Positions 1 through 7,631 of a stretch of 64,000 nt of DNA are shown piece after piece. Numbering within the stretch: position 1 is the first letter of the stretch; the number at the start of each line of letters is the position of its first letter. This stretch comes from Verrucomicrobiota bacterium (GTDB taxonomy: Bacteria; Verrucomicrobiota; Verrucomicrobiia; Opitutales; Opitutaceae): the NCBI GenBank assembly GCA_019510185.1, contig JAEKKV010000013.1, positions 178,501-242,500 of the forward strand, in the 5' to 3' direction. A model generated the notes under the pieces. The model was not told where the DNA came from. It did no database searches and saw nothing but the letters and a program-made list of their open reading frames with translations. Made by a program: the position numbers and the translations under genes.

Positions 1-48
1 CCCCGAAGAGTCAAGCGGGCACGCGCCAAACTGGCAAAGGCGGCCTGA
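1..48 (+). CDS. C-terminal tail of a truncated upstream gene (possible)
   Basis: Frame 1 is open from the window edge to a TGA at 46-48. It encodes a basic, alanine-rich tail of about 15 residues (RRVKRARAKLAKAA). This would suit the 3' end of a plus-strand gene that starts outside the window. With so few codons the reading frame cannot be confirmed and no function can be given. The 68 bases between this stop and the next gene show no clear hairpin or promoter. Confidence 0.3.
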   Translation, partial: PRRVKRARAKLAKAA

Positions 49-116
49 AAATCCGGAGTTGTCGGGGCGGTTTTTGCTTCGCCAGTGGTCCTTGAAATAA
101 CAATCAATTCATCTCG

Positions 117-1610
117 ATGACGTTGATACCCCAATGTGCGCGCAGGATGGCTTTGCTTTCGTGCCTCCTCTTCTCTGCCGGTCTCGCCTTCTTGGGCGGC
201 TGCGTGAGTCCCGCGGTGCCCCGGACGGAAATAGCGGGATCGCCGGTGGTCACTTACCCAGCTCCGAAGGGCAGCTCGTTGAATAGCGCTTTCACTGTCA
301 AGGTGCGTCCCGTGGGAGGCGATTGGCAGAATGTCGCCACGTATCGAATGAACGTGGATGCCGTCGTCGAGACCAACCATAAACGCAAGGACACGTCGGC
401 GGCCTTCTTCGATTTTTCGGGGCCGGTGGAGGTTTCCATCACTTACCGCCGGGCGGAAATCCGCACCGCGCGGATCCGTCCGCTTTCGTTCGGGATCATC
501 CCGGAGGTGTCGAAGCGAACGCTCGTTTTTTCACTCACGCAACCGCGCAATCTTTCCATCGAGGTCAACGATGACATCTTCGGGAACCTGCAACTGTTTG
601 CGAATCCTCTCGAAATGTCGCGGCCCGCCCCCTCGGCTCCGAACGTCCTTTACTACGGTTCGGGCATTCATGCAGTCCCCGGCGGCAAGGTGAAACTGTT
701 GTCCGGCCAGACGCTTTACCTCGCGGGCGGGGCGATTTTGCGCGCGGAGGTGGACTGCATAAACGTGGAGAATGTCCGCGTTATTGGCCGTGGCATGATC
801 GATCAGGAGAATCATGGGGGCGTGCAGCTCTTCCACGCGAAGAACGTCGATATCGAGGGGATTTACACGCCGCACATCACCATCGGAAATTCGCAGGACG
901 TGGCGGTGCGCAACGTCAAATGCATCAGCTATTGGGGCTACGGCGATGGCATGAACATTTTCAGCAGCGACCGGGTGCTGATCGACGGGGTGTTCAATCG
1001 AAACTCGGACGATTGCATCACGGTGTATGGCACCCGCGGACAATTCTTGGGCGGGGTGAAGGGAGTCGTTGTGAAGAACTCAACGCTCTGGGCGGATGTT
1101 GCGCATCCCATTTTGATCGGCACGCATGGTAACACGAAGAGCCCGGACACGCTCGAAGACCTGACGTTCTCCAACATCGACATCCTCGACCACATGGAGC
1201 GCCAGCTCGATTACCAGGGCTGCATGAGTCTGAACGCCGGCGACAGTAATCTCATCCGCAACGTGCTTTTCGAGGATATCCGGGTGGAGGATTTTCGCTG
1301 CGGTCAGCTCGTGAACCTGCGCGTCTTCTACAATCGTAAATACTGCACGTCACCCGGTCGTGGCATCGAGGACGTCACCTTCCGCAACATCACCTACACC
1401 GGAAGCCATGCCGAACAATCCGTCATCTGCGGCTATGACGAGACGCGCAAAGTCAGGAATGTCACCTTTGAAAATCTCTCGATCAATGGCGTGGTGATCG
1501 CCGATGACATGAAGAAGCCCGGCTGGTTCAAAACCTCCGACATGGCGCGCTTCTTCGTCGGTGATTACGTCGAGGGGCTCAAGTTCGTCGCCAGTGGTGG
1601 CGCCAAGTGA
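117..1610 (+). CDS. GH28/GH49-like parallel beta-helix lipoprotein
   Basis: Probable polysaccharide-degrading enzyme. A type II signal peptide ends in the lipobox FLGG-C with Cys29 as the lipidated residue, so the protein should be membrane-anchored. Residues about 40-170 look like a beta-sandwich. From about 185 to the end, recurring short beta-strand motifs (NVRVIGRG, NVDIEGI, DVAVRNV, GVVVKNS) indicate a right-handed parallel beta-helix. Asp298-Asp299 (SDDCI) and His337-Gly338 occupy places like the acidic pair and HG motif of family 28 glycosidases. The substrate is unknown; pectin, rhamnogalacturonan or dextran-like glucans are all possible. An alternative start at Met11 (147) would give a shorter classical lipoprotein signal. 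panE follows after 3 bases. Confidence 0.65.
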   Translation: MTLIPQCARRMALLSCLLFSAGLAFLGGCVSPAVPRTEIAGSPVVTYPAPKGSSLNSAFTVKVRPVGGDWQNVATYRMNVDAVVETNHKRKDTSAAFFDFSGPVEVSITYRRAEIRTARIRPLSFGIIPEVSKRTLVFSLTQPRNLSIEVNDDIFGNLQLFANPLEMSRPAPSAPNVLYYGSGIHAVPGGKVKLLSGQTLYLAGGAILRAEVDCINVENVRVIGRGMIDQENHGGVQLFHAKNVDIEGIYTPHITIGNSQDVAVRNVKCISYWGYGDGMNIFSSDRVLIDGVFNRNSDDCITVYGTRGQFLGGVKGVVVKNSTLWADVAHPILIGTHGNTKSPDTLEDLTFSNIDILDHMERQLDYQGCMSLNAGDSNLIRNVLFEDIRVEDFRCGQLVNLRVFYNRKYCTSPGRGIEDVTFRNITYTGSHAEQSVICGYDETRKVRNVTFENLSINGVVIADDMKKPGWFKTSDMARFFVGDYVEGLKFVASGGAK

Positions 1611-1613
1611 TTC

Positions 1614-2546
1614 ATGTCTATTTCCTCCATTGCCATCGTCGGTTCCGGTGCTCTCGGCCTCTACTACGGAGGCCGGCTGGCACGAGCCGGGGCGGATGTT
1701 TCGTTTTTGGCGCGCAGCGATCTCGAGGTCTTGCGTACGCGCGGGATCGAAGTGCGGGTGACGGACGGCGATTTTTCGCTGCCCGTCGTCCGCGCCGCGG
1801 CCACACCGGAGGAGATTGGGCCGGTCGATCTCGTGGTCGTTACCCTCAAAGCCACTGCCAACGATCAATTATCGCGTCTGCTGCCGCCGCTGCTGCACGC
1901 GGATACGATGGTGCTTAATCTGCAAAACGGGCTCGGCGTCGACGAAGCCGTCGCCGCGGTCGCGGGTCCGGAGCGAACGTTGGGCGGACTTTGTTTTGTC
2001 TGCGTCAACCGCCTCGCGCCCGGCATCGCCGAATGCACGATGCCCGGCTACATCGAGGCGGGCGAATTTTCCGGGATCGCCCAACCACGAACGCAGGCGC
2101 TGGCGGCGCTCTTCGGACGTGCGGGCGTGCGGATGGCCGTGAGCGACAGTCTGGCCGAGGCGCGTTGGCGCAAGCTCGTCTGGAACGTGCCGTTCAACGG
2201 TCTGGCGGTGGCGGAAGGCGGGATCACGACCGAGGCCATTTTAAGTTCACCCGCGTTGGAGGCGGAGGTGTGGGCGTTGATGCGCGAGGTGCAGGCCGCG
2301 GCGGCGGCGCATGGGTGTGCGATTTCCGAGGAGTTTGTGGTCAATCAGGTCGAGCGCACGCGGCCGATGGGGCCGTACAAGCCATCGACGATGTTGGACT
2401 ACGTGGCGGGCCGTCCGTTCGAAGTGGAGCCGATCTGGGGCGAGCCGTTGCGGCGGGCGCGGGCGAAGGGCGTGGCAACGCCGCGGCTCGCGGTGCTCTA
2501 CGAGCGGTTAAAGGCGCTGGCGGAGACGGCCTACCGGCGTGCGTAG
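1614..2546 (+). CDS. panE: 2-dehydropantoate 2-reductase
   Basis: NADPH-dependent reduction of ketopantoate to pantoate in pantothenate/CoA biosynthesis; cytosolic. The 310-residue length is typical of ApbA/PanE. The dinucleotide-binding motif GSGALGLYYGG is at residues 10-20. The second half contains RWRKLVWNVPFNGL, with Lys187 in the position of the catalytic lysine, and the usual helical C-terminal domain. The start is the ATG 3 bases after the preceding stop, so the two genes may be cotranscribed. The 3' end overlaps the convergent hydroxylase gene by 16 bases. Other members of this superfamily reduce different 2-keto acids, so the exact substrate is inferred. Confidence 0.8.
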   Translation: MSISSIAIVGSGALGLYYGGRLARAGADVSFLARSDLEVLRTRGIEVRVTDGDFSLPVVRAAATPEEIGPVDLVVVTLKATANDQLSRLLPPLLHADTMVLNLQNGLGVDEAVAAVAGPERTLGGLCFVCVNRLAPGIAECTMPGYIEAGEFSGIAQPRTQALAALFGRAGVRMAVSDSLAEARWRKLVWNVPFNGLAVAEGGITTEAILSSPALEAEVWALMREVQAAAAAHGCAISEEFVVNQVERTRPMGPYKPSTMLDYVAGRPFEVEPIWGEPLRRARAKGVATPRLAVLYERLKALAETAYRRA

Positions 2547-3355
2547 AACTTTCGCTCCCAGGCCTTCTGGTTCTGCTCGGCCTCGCGGATGTAGGGAGTG
2601 AAGACGGCGAGGGAGAGCACGAGCTTGTTGAGCAGGTTGAAAGGGAAACGCACAGGTCGCTCGAAATCGACGAAGAGCACGGCGCGGCGGCCGTCGGTGT
2701 CGTTCCAGACCTCGTGGTTGAAGCTGTCGTCGAAGACGAGCGTGCGGCCTTCCTCCCAGACGAGGTATTGGTCGGCGACGCGGATGCGGCAGCGTTCGCG
2801 CGGCTCGGGCACGAGCAGGCCGAGGTGATAGCGCAGCACGCCGTTGTAGGGGCCGCGATGGGCGGGGATGTGCTTGTGCGGGGAAAGAATGGAGAAGAAC
2901 GCCGTCTTGATGCGGGGGATTTTTTTCAGCAAGCGCGCGGTCTCGGGGCAGCGGCGGAGGTTTTCCTCGATGCGCCGGCCGTACCCGAGGAAGAAAAACG
3001 TCTTCCACTGGTTGTCGCGCTGGATGGTTTTCACATCGACGGAGATGTCCTGGAAATTGGGCAGCTCGTCATGCCGGGTGAGAACGGCGTCGAGTTCCGC
3101 ACGGATCAGCCGCCAGTCGCGTTCGATCTCGGCGATCCAGGGGAAACGGGCCGGGTCGTACACCGGCGGATTGCCGAAGACGGCATGGCGGGCGATGCCG
3201 CGTTCGACCCAATCGATGAACCGCACGACGGCGCGGGCGAAAAAAGTCGCGGGCGGCGGCGGGGGAATGAACTGGCCGTCGGGCACGGCCGTTGAGCTGG
3301 GGTTGGCCGGCGGATGCATGAATCCGTTGTAGCGGCGCCGGGCGTTTGCGGCCAT
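2531..3355 (-). CDS. aspartyl/asparaginyl beta-hydroxylase family protein
   Basis: Fe(II)/2-oxoglutarate-dependent dioxygenase of the AspH/LpxO fold. The family motif HRGPYNGVLRYHLGL holds the first iron-ligand histidine and the 2-oxoglutarate region. DDSFNHEVWN holds the distal histidine, and a conserved arginine (GRR) follows. In bacteria such enzymes hydroxylate lipid A acyl chains or peptide side chains; which applies here cannot be read from the sequence. The start at 3355 is chosen because AGGAG lies 8 bases upstream, the best ribosome site among three in-frame ATGs (3379, 3355, 3319). The C-terminal end overlaps panE tail-to-tail by 16 bases. Confidence 0.75.
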   Translation of the reverse strand: MAANARRRYNGFMHPPANPSSTAVPDGQFIPPPPPATFFARAVVRFIDWVERGIARHAVFGNPPVYDPARFPWIAEIERDWRLIRAELDAVLTRHDELPNFQDISVDVKTIQRDNQWKTFFFLGYGRRIEENLRRCPETARLLKKIPRIKTAFFSILSPHKHIPAHRGPYNGVLRYHLGLLVPEPRERCRIRVADQYLVWEEGRTLVFDDSFNHEVWNDTDGRRAVLFVDFERPVRFPFNLLNKLVLSLAVFTPYIREAEQNQKAWERKFYARR

Positions 3356-3416
3356 CGGGCAAGCTCCTGCTCCGCGCAACGGGGAAGGCCGGAATGGCCG
3401 GCCGCCATCAACGGCT

Positions 3417-4856
3417 TCAGACGCGGGGAGCGTACACGGTCTGCTTGAGATCCCTCGCGAGCAGTTGCCGGAAGGTCGCGAGGTTTTTCACCGCGCCGAG
3501 GGCGATGAGCTGGCAGGCGAGGTTGCCCACGGCGGTGCCCTCGAGAGCGAATGACACGACGGGCACGCCCGCGGCATCGGCGGTGGCCTGGCAGAGCAGG
3601 CGGTTTTTCGAGCCGCCGCCGACGATGAGGATGCGTTTGAAAACGCGTCCGCTCATGCGTTCGAAGGAGGCCTTGGCGTCGGCATGTCCCCGGCCGAGCG
3701 AATCGCAGATGAGGCGGGTGTAGCCGGCGAGATTCCGGGGGGCGGCGAGCCGGCGGCGCTTTAACTGCGCGTCGATGGCGGCCTTCATCGACTTGGGGTT
3801 GGTGAACGCGGGGTCCGCGACGTCGAGAAGCGCGGCGGGCGCGGGAAGTTTTCCGGCGTTGGCGATGAGCTTGGACCACTCGGCGTCGTTCTTCGGGCGG
3901 GAGGCGAAATCCTTCATGATGCCTTCGAGCAACCAGAGGCCGATAACGTTGGTGAGCGGACGGTAGCGGCCGTCGCCGGTGCGTTCGTTGGAGATGCGGG
4001 CGGCGAGGGCGTCGGGGCCAAGCACGGGCGTGTCGCTTTCGAAGCCGACGAGCGACCAGGTGCCGGAGCTGAGGAACAGATCGCTGCCGTCGGGGCTGGC
4101 CGGCATCGCGTCGTAGGCGCAGGCGGTGTCATGGCCGGGCACGGCGATCACGACGGCGTCGCGGAGTTCGGGCAGGGCGGTGACCTTGCCCAGCTTTTTG
4201 CCGGCGAGCACGGGCGGGGTGAACCACTGCGGGGGAATGTGGAAATGGTCGAGGGCGGCGCGCGACCAGCCGGTGGAGTGGACGTCGAGCAGTTGCGAGG
4301 TGCTCGCGATGGTGAGCTCGTTGGCCGCGCGGCCGGAGAGCAGGTAGTTGAAATAGTCGGACAGGAAGAGGCAGCGCGTGGCGAGATCGGCCACGGCCGG
4401 ACAGCTCGCGACCGTTTCCTCGAGTTGGAGACTGGTGTTGTAGAAAACGTTCGGGATGCCGGTGGCGGCGTAGATGCGGTCGAGCGCGGCGCGGGTGCCG
4501 CCGAGGCGTTTGAGGCCGGGTTGCGTGCGGTTGTCGCGGTAGGCGTGGGCGGGGAACACGAGCCGGCCGGCGTCGTTGAGCAGCACGTGATCGACGCCCC
4601 AAGTGTCCACGCCGACGGAGGCGAGTCGCGCGCCGCGGGGCAGGAGGGCGGCGGCCTTGCGCAGGCCGGTCTGGATCTCGTGCCAGAGCGCGCCGAGCTC
4701 CCAATAATCATGCGCGCCGAGGCTGCGGATGGCGTTGGGGAAACGATGAACCTCGGTCAGCGCGAGCCGGTTTTTCGCCCAGGTGCCGAGGATGATGCGC
4801 CCACTGGTGGCGCCGAGATCGACGGCGGCGAGGTGAAGGGTTTTGGCGGAAGGCAT
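3417..4856 (-). CDS. rhaB: rhamnulokinase, FGGY carbohydrate kinase
   Basis: Phosphorylates L-rhamnulose at O-1 in rhamnose catabolism. The N-terminus AVDLGATSGRIILG is the FGGY-kinase phosphate-binding loop, and LTEVHRFPN a few residues later is characteristic of RhaB. Further signatures are DTWGVDHVLL, PGHDTACAYDA, SSGTWSLVG and the C-terminal GGGSKNRLLCQATAD. The start is ATG 4856, directly before the conserved N-terminal strand; the longer form from 4901 would add 15 residues with no family similarity. No rhamnose isomerase or aldolase is adjacent, so the rest of the pathway must lie elsewhere. A neighbouring FAH-family gene could belong to a related sugar-acid route. Confidence 0.82.
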   Translation of the reverse strand: MPSAKTLHLAAVDLGATSGRIILGTWAKNRLALTEVHRFPNAIRSLGAHDYWELGALWHEIQTGLRKAAALLPRGARLASVGVDTWGVDHVLLNDAGRLVFPAHAYRDNRTQPGLKRLGGTRAALDRIYAATGIPNVFYNTSLQLEETVASCPAVADLATRCLFLSDYFNYLLSGRAANELTIASTSQLLDVHSTGWSRAALDHFHIPPQWFTPPVLAGKKLGKVTALPELRDAVVIAVPGHDTACAYDAMPASPDGSDLFLSSGTWSLVGFESDTPVLGPDALAARISNERTGDGRYRPLTNVIGLWLLEGIMKDFASRPKNDAEWSKLIANAGKLPAPAALLDVADPAFTNPKSMKAAIDAQLKRRRLAAPRNLAGYTRLICDSLGRGHADAKASFERMSGRVFKRILIVGGGSKNRLLCQATADAAGVPVVSFALEGTAVGNLACQLIALGAVKNLATFRQLLARDLKQTVYAPRV

Positions 4857-4943
4857 GAGAAGTTTCAGAATTGGGTCCCAAAGAACACCGAGCTCCGGCA
4901 TTGAGGGCGCAGCGTTCGAACCGTCGGATTCGAAGAGTGAGTC

Positions 4944-6443
4944 TTAGGCGAGCTGGAGGAGTTCGGAGGCGCGGCGGGACTGGGCGCGGAAGAAGTCGGC
5001 GTTTTCGGGTTTTTTAATATCCACGTCGTAGGTCGGGATCATGGCTTTCATCCGGGCGCGGCCTTCGTCGGAGGCGAGCAGTTGCGGGAAACATTTCTGA
5101 ATGACCTCAAGGACGATGTGGACGGACACGGAGGCGCCGGGGGAGGCGCCGAGCAGCGCGGAAAGCGTGCGTTCGCGATTGGTGACGACCTCGGTGCCGT
5201 AGTGGACGATGCCGGCCTGACCGTCGGTTTTTTTGATGGCCTGCACGCGGATGCCGGCATCGATGAGCTTCCAGTCCTTTTTCTTCGCGGCGGGGTAGAA
5301 GACGTGGAGAACGTCGAGACGGTCGTCCATGCTTTGGGTGCCCTGCTGGACGAGGTATTTGACGAGGTCGAGGTTGCTGGCGCCGATCTTGAGCAGGGTG
5401 GCGAGGTTGTGAGGTTTGACCGAGCCGGGAAGGTCGAAGGCGCTGCCGGTTTTGTGGAGAAACTTGGTGGTCCAGGCGGCGAAGGGGCCGAAGAGGAGCG
5501 TCTTCTTGCCGTCGAGGATGCGCGTGTCGAGATGAGGCACGGCCATGGTGGGCGCGGCGTCGAGGGGCTGGCCGTAGACCTTGGCTTGGTGCTGCCGGAC
5601 GATTTCGGGGTTGTCGCACACGAGCCATTGGCCGCCGATGGGAAAACCGCCAAGGCCCTTGCTCTCGGGAATGCCGGATTTTTGAAGGAGCGGAAGGCTG
5701 CCCCCGCCGGCGCCGATAAAGACAAAGCGGGCGGTGTTGTGGTGGAGTTCGCCGGTGGCGAGATCGCGGATTTTCACGTCCCAGCCGGCGGGAGTTTGTT
5801 TAAGATCGGTGACGCGATGGCCGGCGGCGATGCCGCAGCCTTCCTGGCGGCCGAGCCAGCCGAGGAGCTTGCGGGAGATCTCGCCGAAATTCACATCGGT
5901 GCCGGTGTCCATCTTGGTGGCCGCGATGGGAACGTCGGCGCGGCCCTCGGTGAGCAGTGGCGCCCATGCGGCGATCGCGGCGCGATCGGTGGTGAACTCC
6001 ATGCCGGCGAAGAAGGGATGGGCGGCGAGGGCGGCGTGGCGGGCGCGGAGATAATCGACCCACTTGGCCCCGTGCACGAAGCTGAGGTGGGGGACGGGGT
6101 TGATGCACTCCTTGGGATTGTCGATCATGCCCTCGGCCACCGCGTAGGCCCAGAACTGGCGGGAGCGCTCGAACTGCTCGAAGATCTTGATCGCGTTGGA
6201 AACATCGACGGTGCCGTCGGCGTTCTGCGTGGGCGTGTAACTGAGTTCGCAGATGCCGGCGTGGCCGGTGCCGGCGTTGTTCCAGCCGTGCGAAGCCTCT
6301 TGCGCGAGTTCTTCCGTCGCCTCGTACACCTGAATGCGGAGCCGGGGATCGAGCCGCTTGAGCAGCGCGCCCAGATTGGCCGACATGATGCCGCTGCCGA
6401 TGATGACGACATCCGGGTTTTCGATGAGGGTGGAAGGCTTCAT
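4944..6443 (-). CDS. mqo: malate:quinone oxidoreductase
   Basis: FAD-dependent, membrane-associated oxidation of malate to oxaloacetate with electrons passed to quinone; TCA cycle. The N-terminus DVVIIGSGIMSANLGALL is the FAD-binding Rossmann motif, followed by the Mqo signature ASHGWNNAGTGHAGICELSYTP. The 499-residue length is typical and FIGAGGGSLPLLQKSGIPES is another strong family block. The gene has its own 130-base AT-rich upstream region carrying a direct repeat, which suggests dedicated regulation. It is separated by 87 bases from rhaB downstream. No NAD-dependent malate dehydrogenase is seen in the window. Confidence 0.93.
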   Translation of the reverse strand: MKPSTLIENPDVVIIGSGIMSANLGALLKRLDPRLRIQVYEATEELAQEASHGWNNAGTGHAGICELSYTPTQNADGTVDVSNAIKIFEQFERSRQFWAYAVAEGMIDNPKECINPVPHLSFVHGAKWVDYLRARHAALAAHPFFAGMEFTTDRAAIAAWAPLLTEGRADVPIAATKMDTGTDVNFGEISRKLLGWLGRQEGCGIAAGHRVTDLKQTPAGWDVKIRDLATGELHHNTARFVFIGAGGGSLPLLQKSGIPESKGLGGFPIGGQWLVCDNPEIVRQHQAKVYGQPLDAAPTMAVPHLDTRILDGKKTLLFGPFAAWTTKFLHKTGSAFDLPGSVKPHNLATLLKIGASNLDLVKYLVQQGTQSMDDRLDVLHVFYPAAKKKDWKLIDAGIRVQAIKKTDGQAGIVHYGTEVVTNRERTLSALLGASPGASVSVHIVLEVIQKCFPQLLASDEGRARMKAMIPTYDVDIKKPENADFFRAQSRRASELLQLA

Positions 6444-6495
6444 GAAGAAATTTAACCTATGGGCTCGGCGGACGTGTGGCTAGGAAATCCTCCAA

Positions 6496-6524
6496 AATCT
6501 ATCAAAATATGGCATAATCTATCA
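6496..6524 (-). promoter_or_regulatory. direct repeat upstream of mqo, possible regulator site
   Basis: On the coding strand of mqo, the 9-mer TGATAGATT occurs twice, at 6516-6524 and 6496-6504, offset by exactly 20 bases or about two helical turns. It lies 53-81 bases upstream of the mqo start in an AT-rich patch that stands out from the GC-rich surroundings. Such spacing suits a tandem-binding activator or repressor. No particular regulator can be named and the -35/-10 boxes are not clear. Confidence 0.35.
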
Positions 6525-6575
6525 CGTCGGTGTGGTTTTGGCGTTTCTGAACCGAAGGGATTCCTGCTTCGGAGC

Positions 6576-7370
6576 TCAGACGACCGGATTCGTCAGCGTG
6601 CCGATCCCTTCGATCTCGATCGCAATGGTGTCACCGGGTTTGAGCCACACGGGCGGTTTGCGGGCGAAGCCGACGCCCTCGGGCGTTCCGGTGAGGATGA
6701 CGGTGCCGGCGGGAAGGGTTTTGTCGGCGCTCAGGAAGGCGATGATCGTCGGGATATCGAAGATCATGTCGGACGTGTTGGAGTCCTGCATGACCGCGCC
6801 GTTCAAGATTGAGCGGATGCGGAGGGCATTGGGCTGCGGCAGTTCGTCGGGCGTCACGAGCACCGGGCCGAGCGGGCAGAACGTATCGAAGCTCTTGGCG
6901 TGGCACCACTGGCTGCCGCTCCAGTCGCGCTGCCAGTCGCGGGCGGAAACGTCATTGGCGCAGGTGTAACCAAGAACGTAGGACAACGCGTTCTCGCGGG
7001 TGGCGTCGCGGCATTCGCGTCCGAGCACGATGGCGAGTTCGGCTTCGTAATCGGGTTTGGCGGTGGGCTGGTTGCGCGGCAGGCGGATCGGGTCGCCGGG
7101 GTTTTGGATCGAGCCGGGGAGCTTCATGAACCACACGGGGTTTTGCGGGATGGCGGCTTTGCCCTCGGCGGCGTGTTTGGCGTAATTCAGCCCTACGCAG
7201 ATGATTGTTGGTGGTGAAACGGGCGCGAGCAGCTTGCCGGGGATGATGACGCGATCAGTAACGCGATGGGTGCCGGCGAGGGGATCGCCGGCGATTTCCA
7301 GTGCCGAACCGTCGGGTTGGAGCGTGGCGTAAGCGGGACCGGCGGGGGCGAGGTGGCGGATCAACTTCAC
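6576..7370 (-). CDS. fumarylacetoacetate hydrolase family protein
   Basis: Metal-dependent enzyme of the FAH fold that cleaves or isomerises beta-dicarbonyl acids. It has 264 residues, GTG start. Landmarks are IICVGLNYAKHAAE, PVWFMKLPGS, the metal-binding stretch DYEAELAIVLGRECRDATRENA, GYTCANDVSARDWQ and the C-terminal ILTGTPEGVGFARKPPVWLKPGDTI. Relatives include ureidoglycolate lyase-like proteins, homoprotocatechuate isomerases and L-2-keto-3-deoxyrhamnonate hydrolase. Proximity to rhaB makes a sugar-acid substrate conceivable, but this is inference. The gene sits downstream of gcvP on the same strand, beyond a terminator, so it is likely transcribed separately. Confidence 0.85.
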   Translation of the reverse strand: MKLIRHLAPAGPAYATLQPDGSALEIAGDPLAGTHRVTDRVIIPGKLLAPVSPPTIICVGLNYAKHAAEGKAAIPQNPVWFMKLPGSIQNPGDPIRLPRNQPTAKPDYEAELAIVLGRECRDATRENALSYVLGYTCANDVSARDWQRDWSGSQWCHAKSFDTFCPLGPVLVTPDELPQPNALRIRSILNGAVMQDSNTSDMIFDIPTIIAFLSADKTLPAGTVILTGTPEGVGFARKPPVWLKPGDTIAIEIEGIGTLTNPVV

Positions 7371-7444
7371 GTCAGGAAGGTTTCACGCGAAGGTGCGCTG
7401 GCGCAAAGCCGAAAAGGACAGGACGGACTGTTTGACCACTCATG

Positions 7445-7466
7445 GAATCGCCCAACAGGGCGATTC
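7445..7466. other. perfect 9-bp hairpin in the gcvP-FAH gap
   Basis: GAATCGCCC (7445-7453) and its exact complement (7458-7466) flank the tetraloop AACA. No U-tract follows on either strand, so it is not a standard intrinsic terminator. It lies between the gcvP terminator and the FAH gene, about 75 bases upstream of the latter's start. It may be a leader structure, part of a processed 3' end, or an operator. Confidence 0.4.
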
Positions 7467-7566
7467 TCTGGGAGTGGCCTCTCGCAAAGCTCCGGCTGGA
7501 ATGCGGAGGGGCGGCTGATGCCGCGGGGGAAAGCTTAACGTGCGGGGCGCCTTGCCGCATCCCGAC

Positions 7567-7597
7567 AAAAAAGCCCTGCGATTTTTCCGCAGGGCTT
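7567..7597 (-). terminator. Rho-independent terminator of gcvP
   Basis: A 10-bp perfect stem (AAGCCCTGCG, 7571-7580, with its complement at 7588-7597) and a 7-base loop. On the minus strand it is followed by a run of six T. It starts 35 bases beyond the gcvP stop codon and has all parts of an intrinsic terminator. Confidence 0.85.
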
Positions 7598-7631
7598 CGA
7601 GGATCGCGGCGTAAAGCCGCTCCAAGCAGGG

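Noticed and set aside
5082..6455. 457-residue plus-strand ORF antisense to mqo
   Set aside because: It runs opposite to a full-length, strongly recognised mqo; composition is Gly/Ala/Asp-rich as expected for a high-GC antisense shadow. No family motif.
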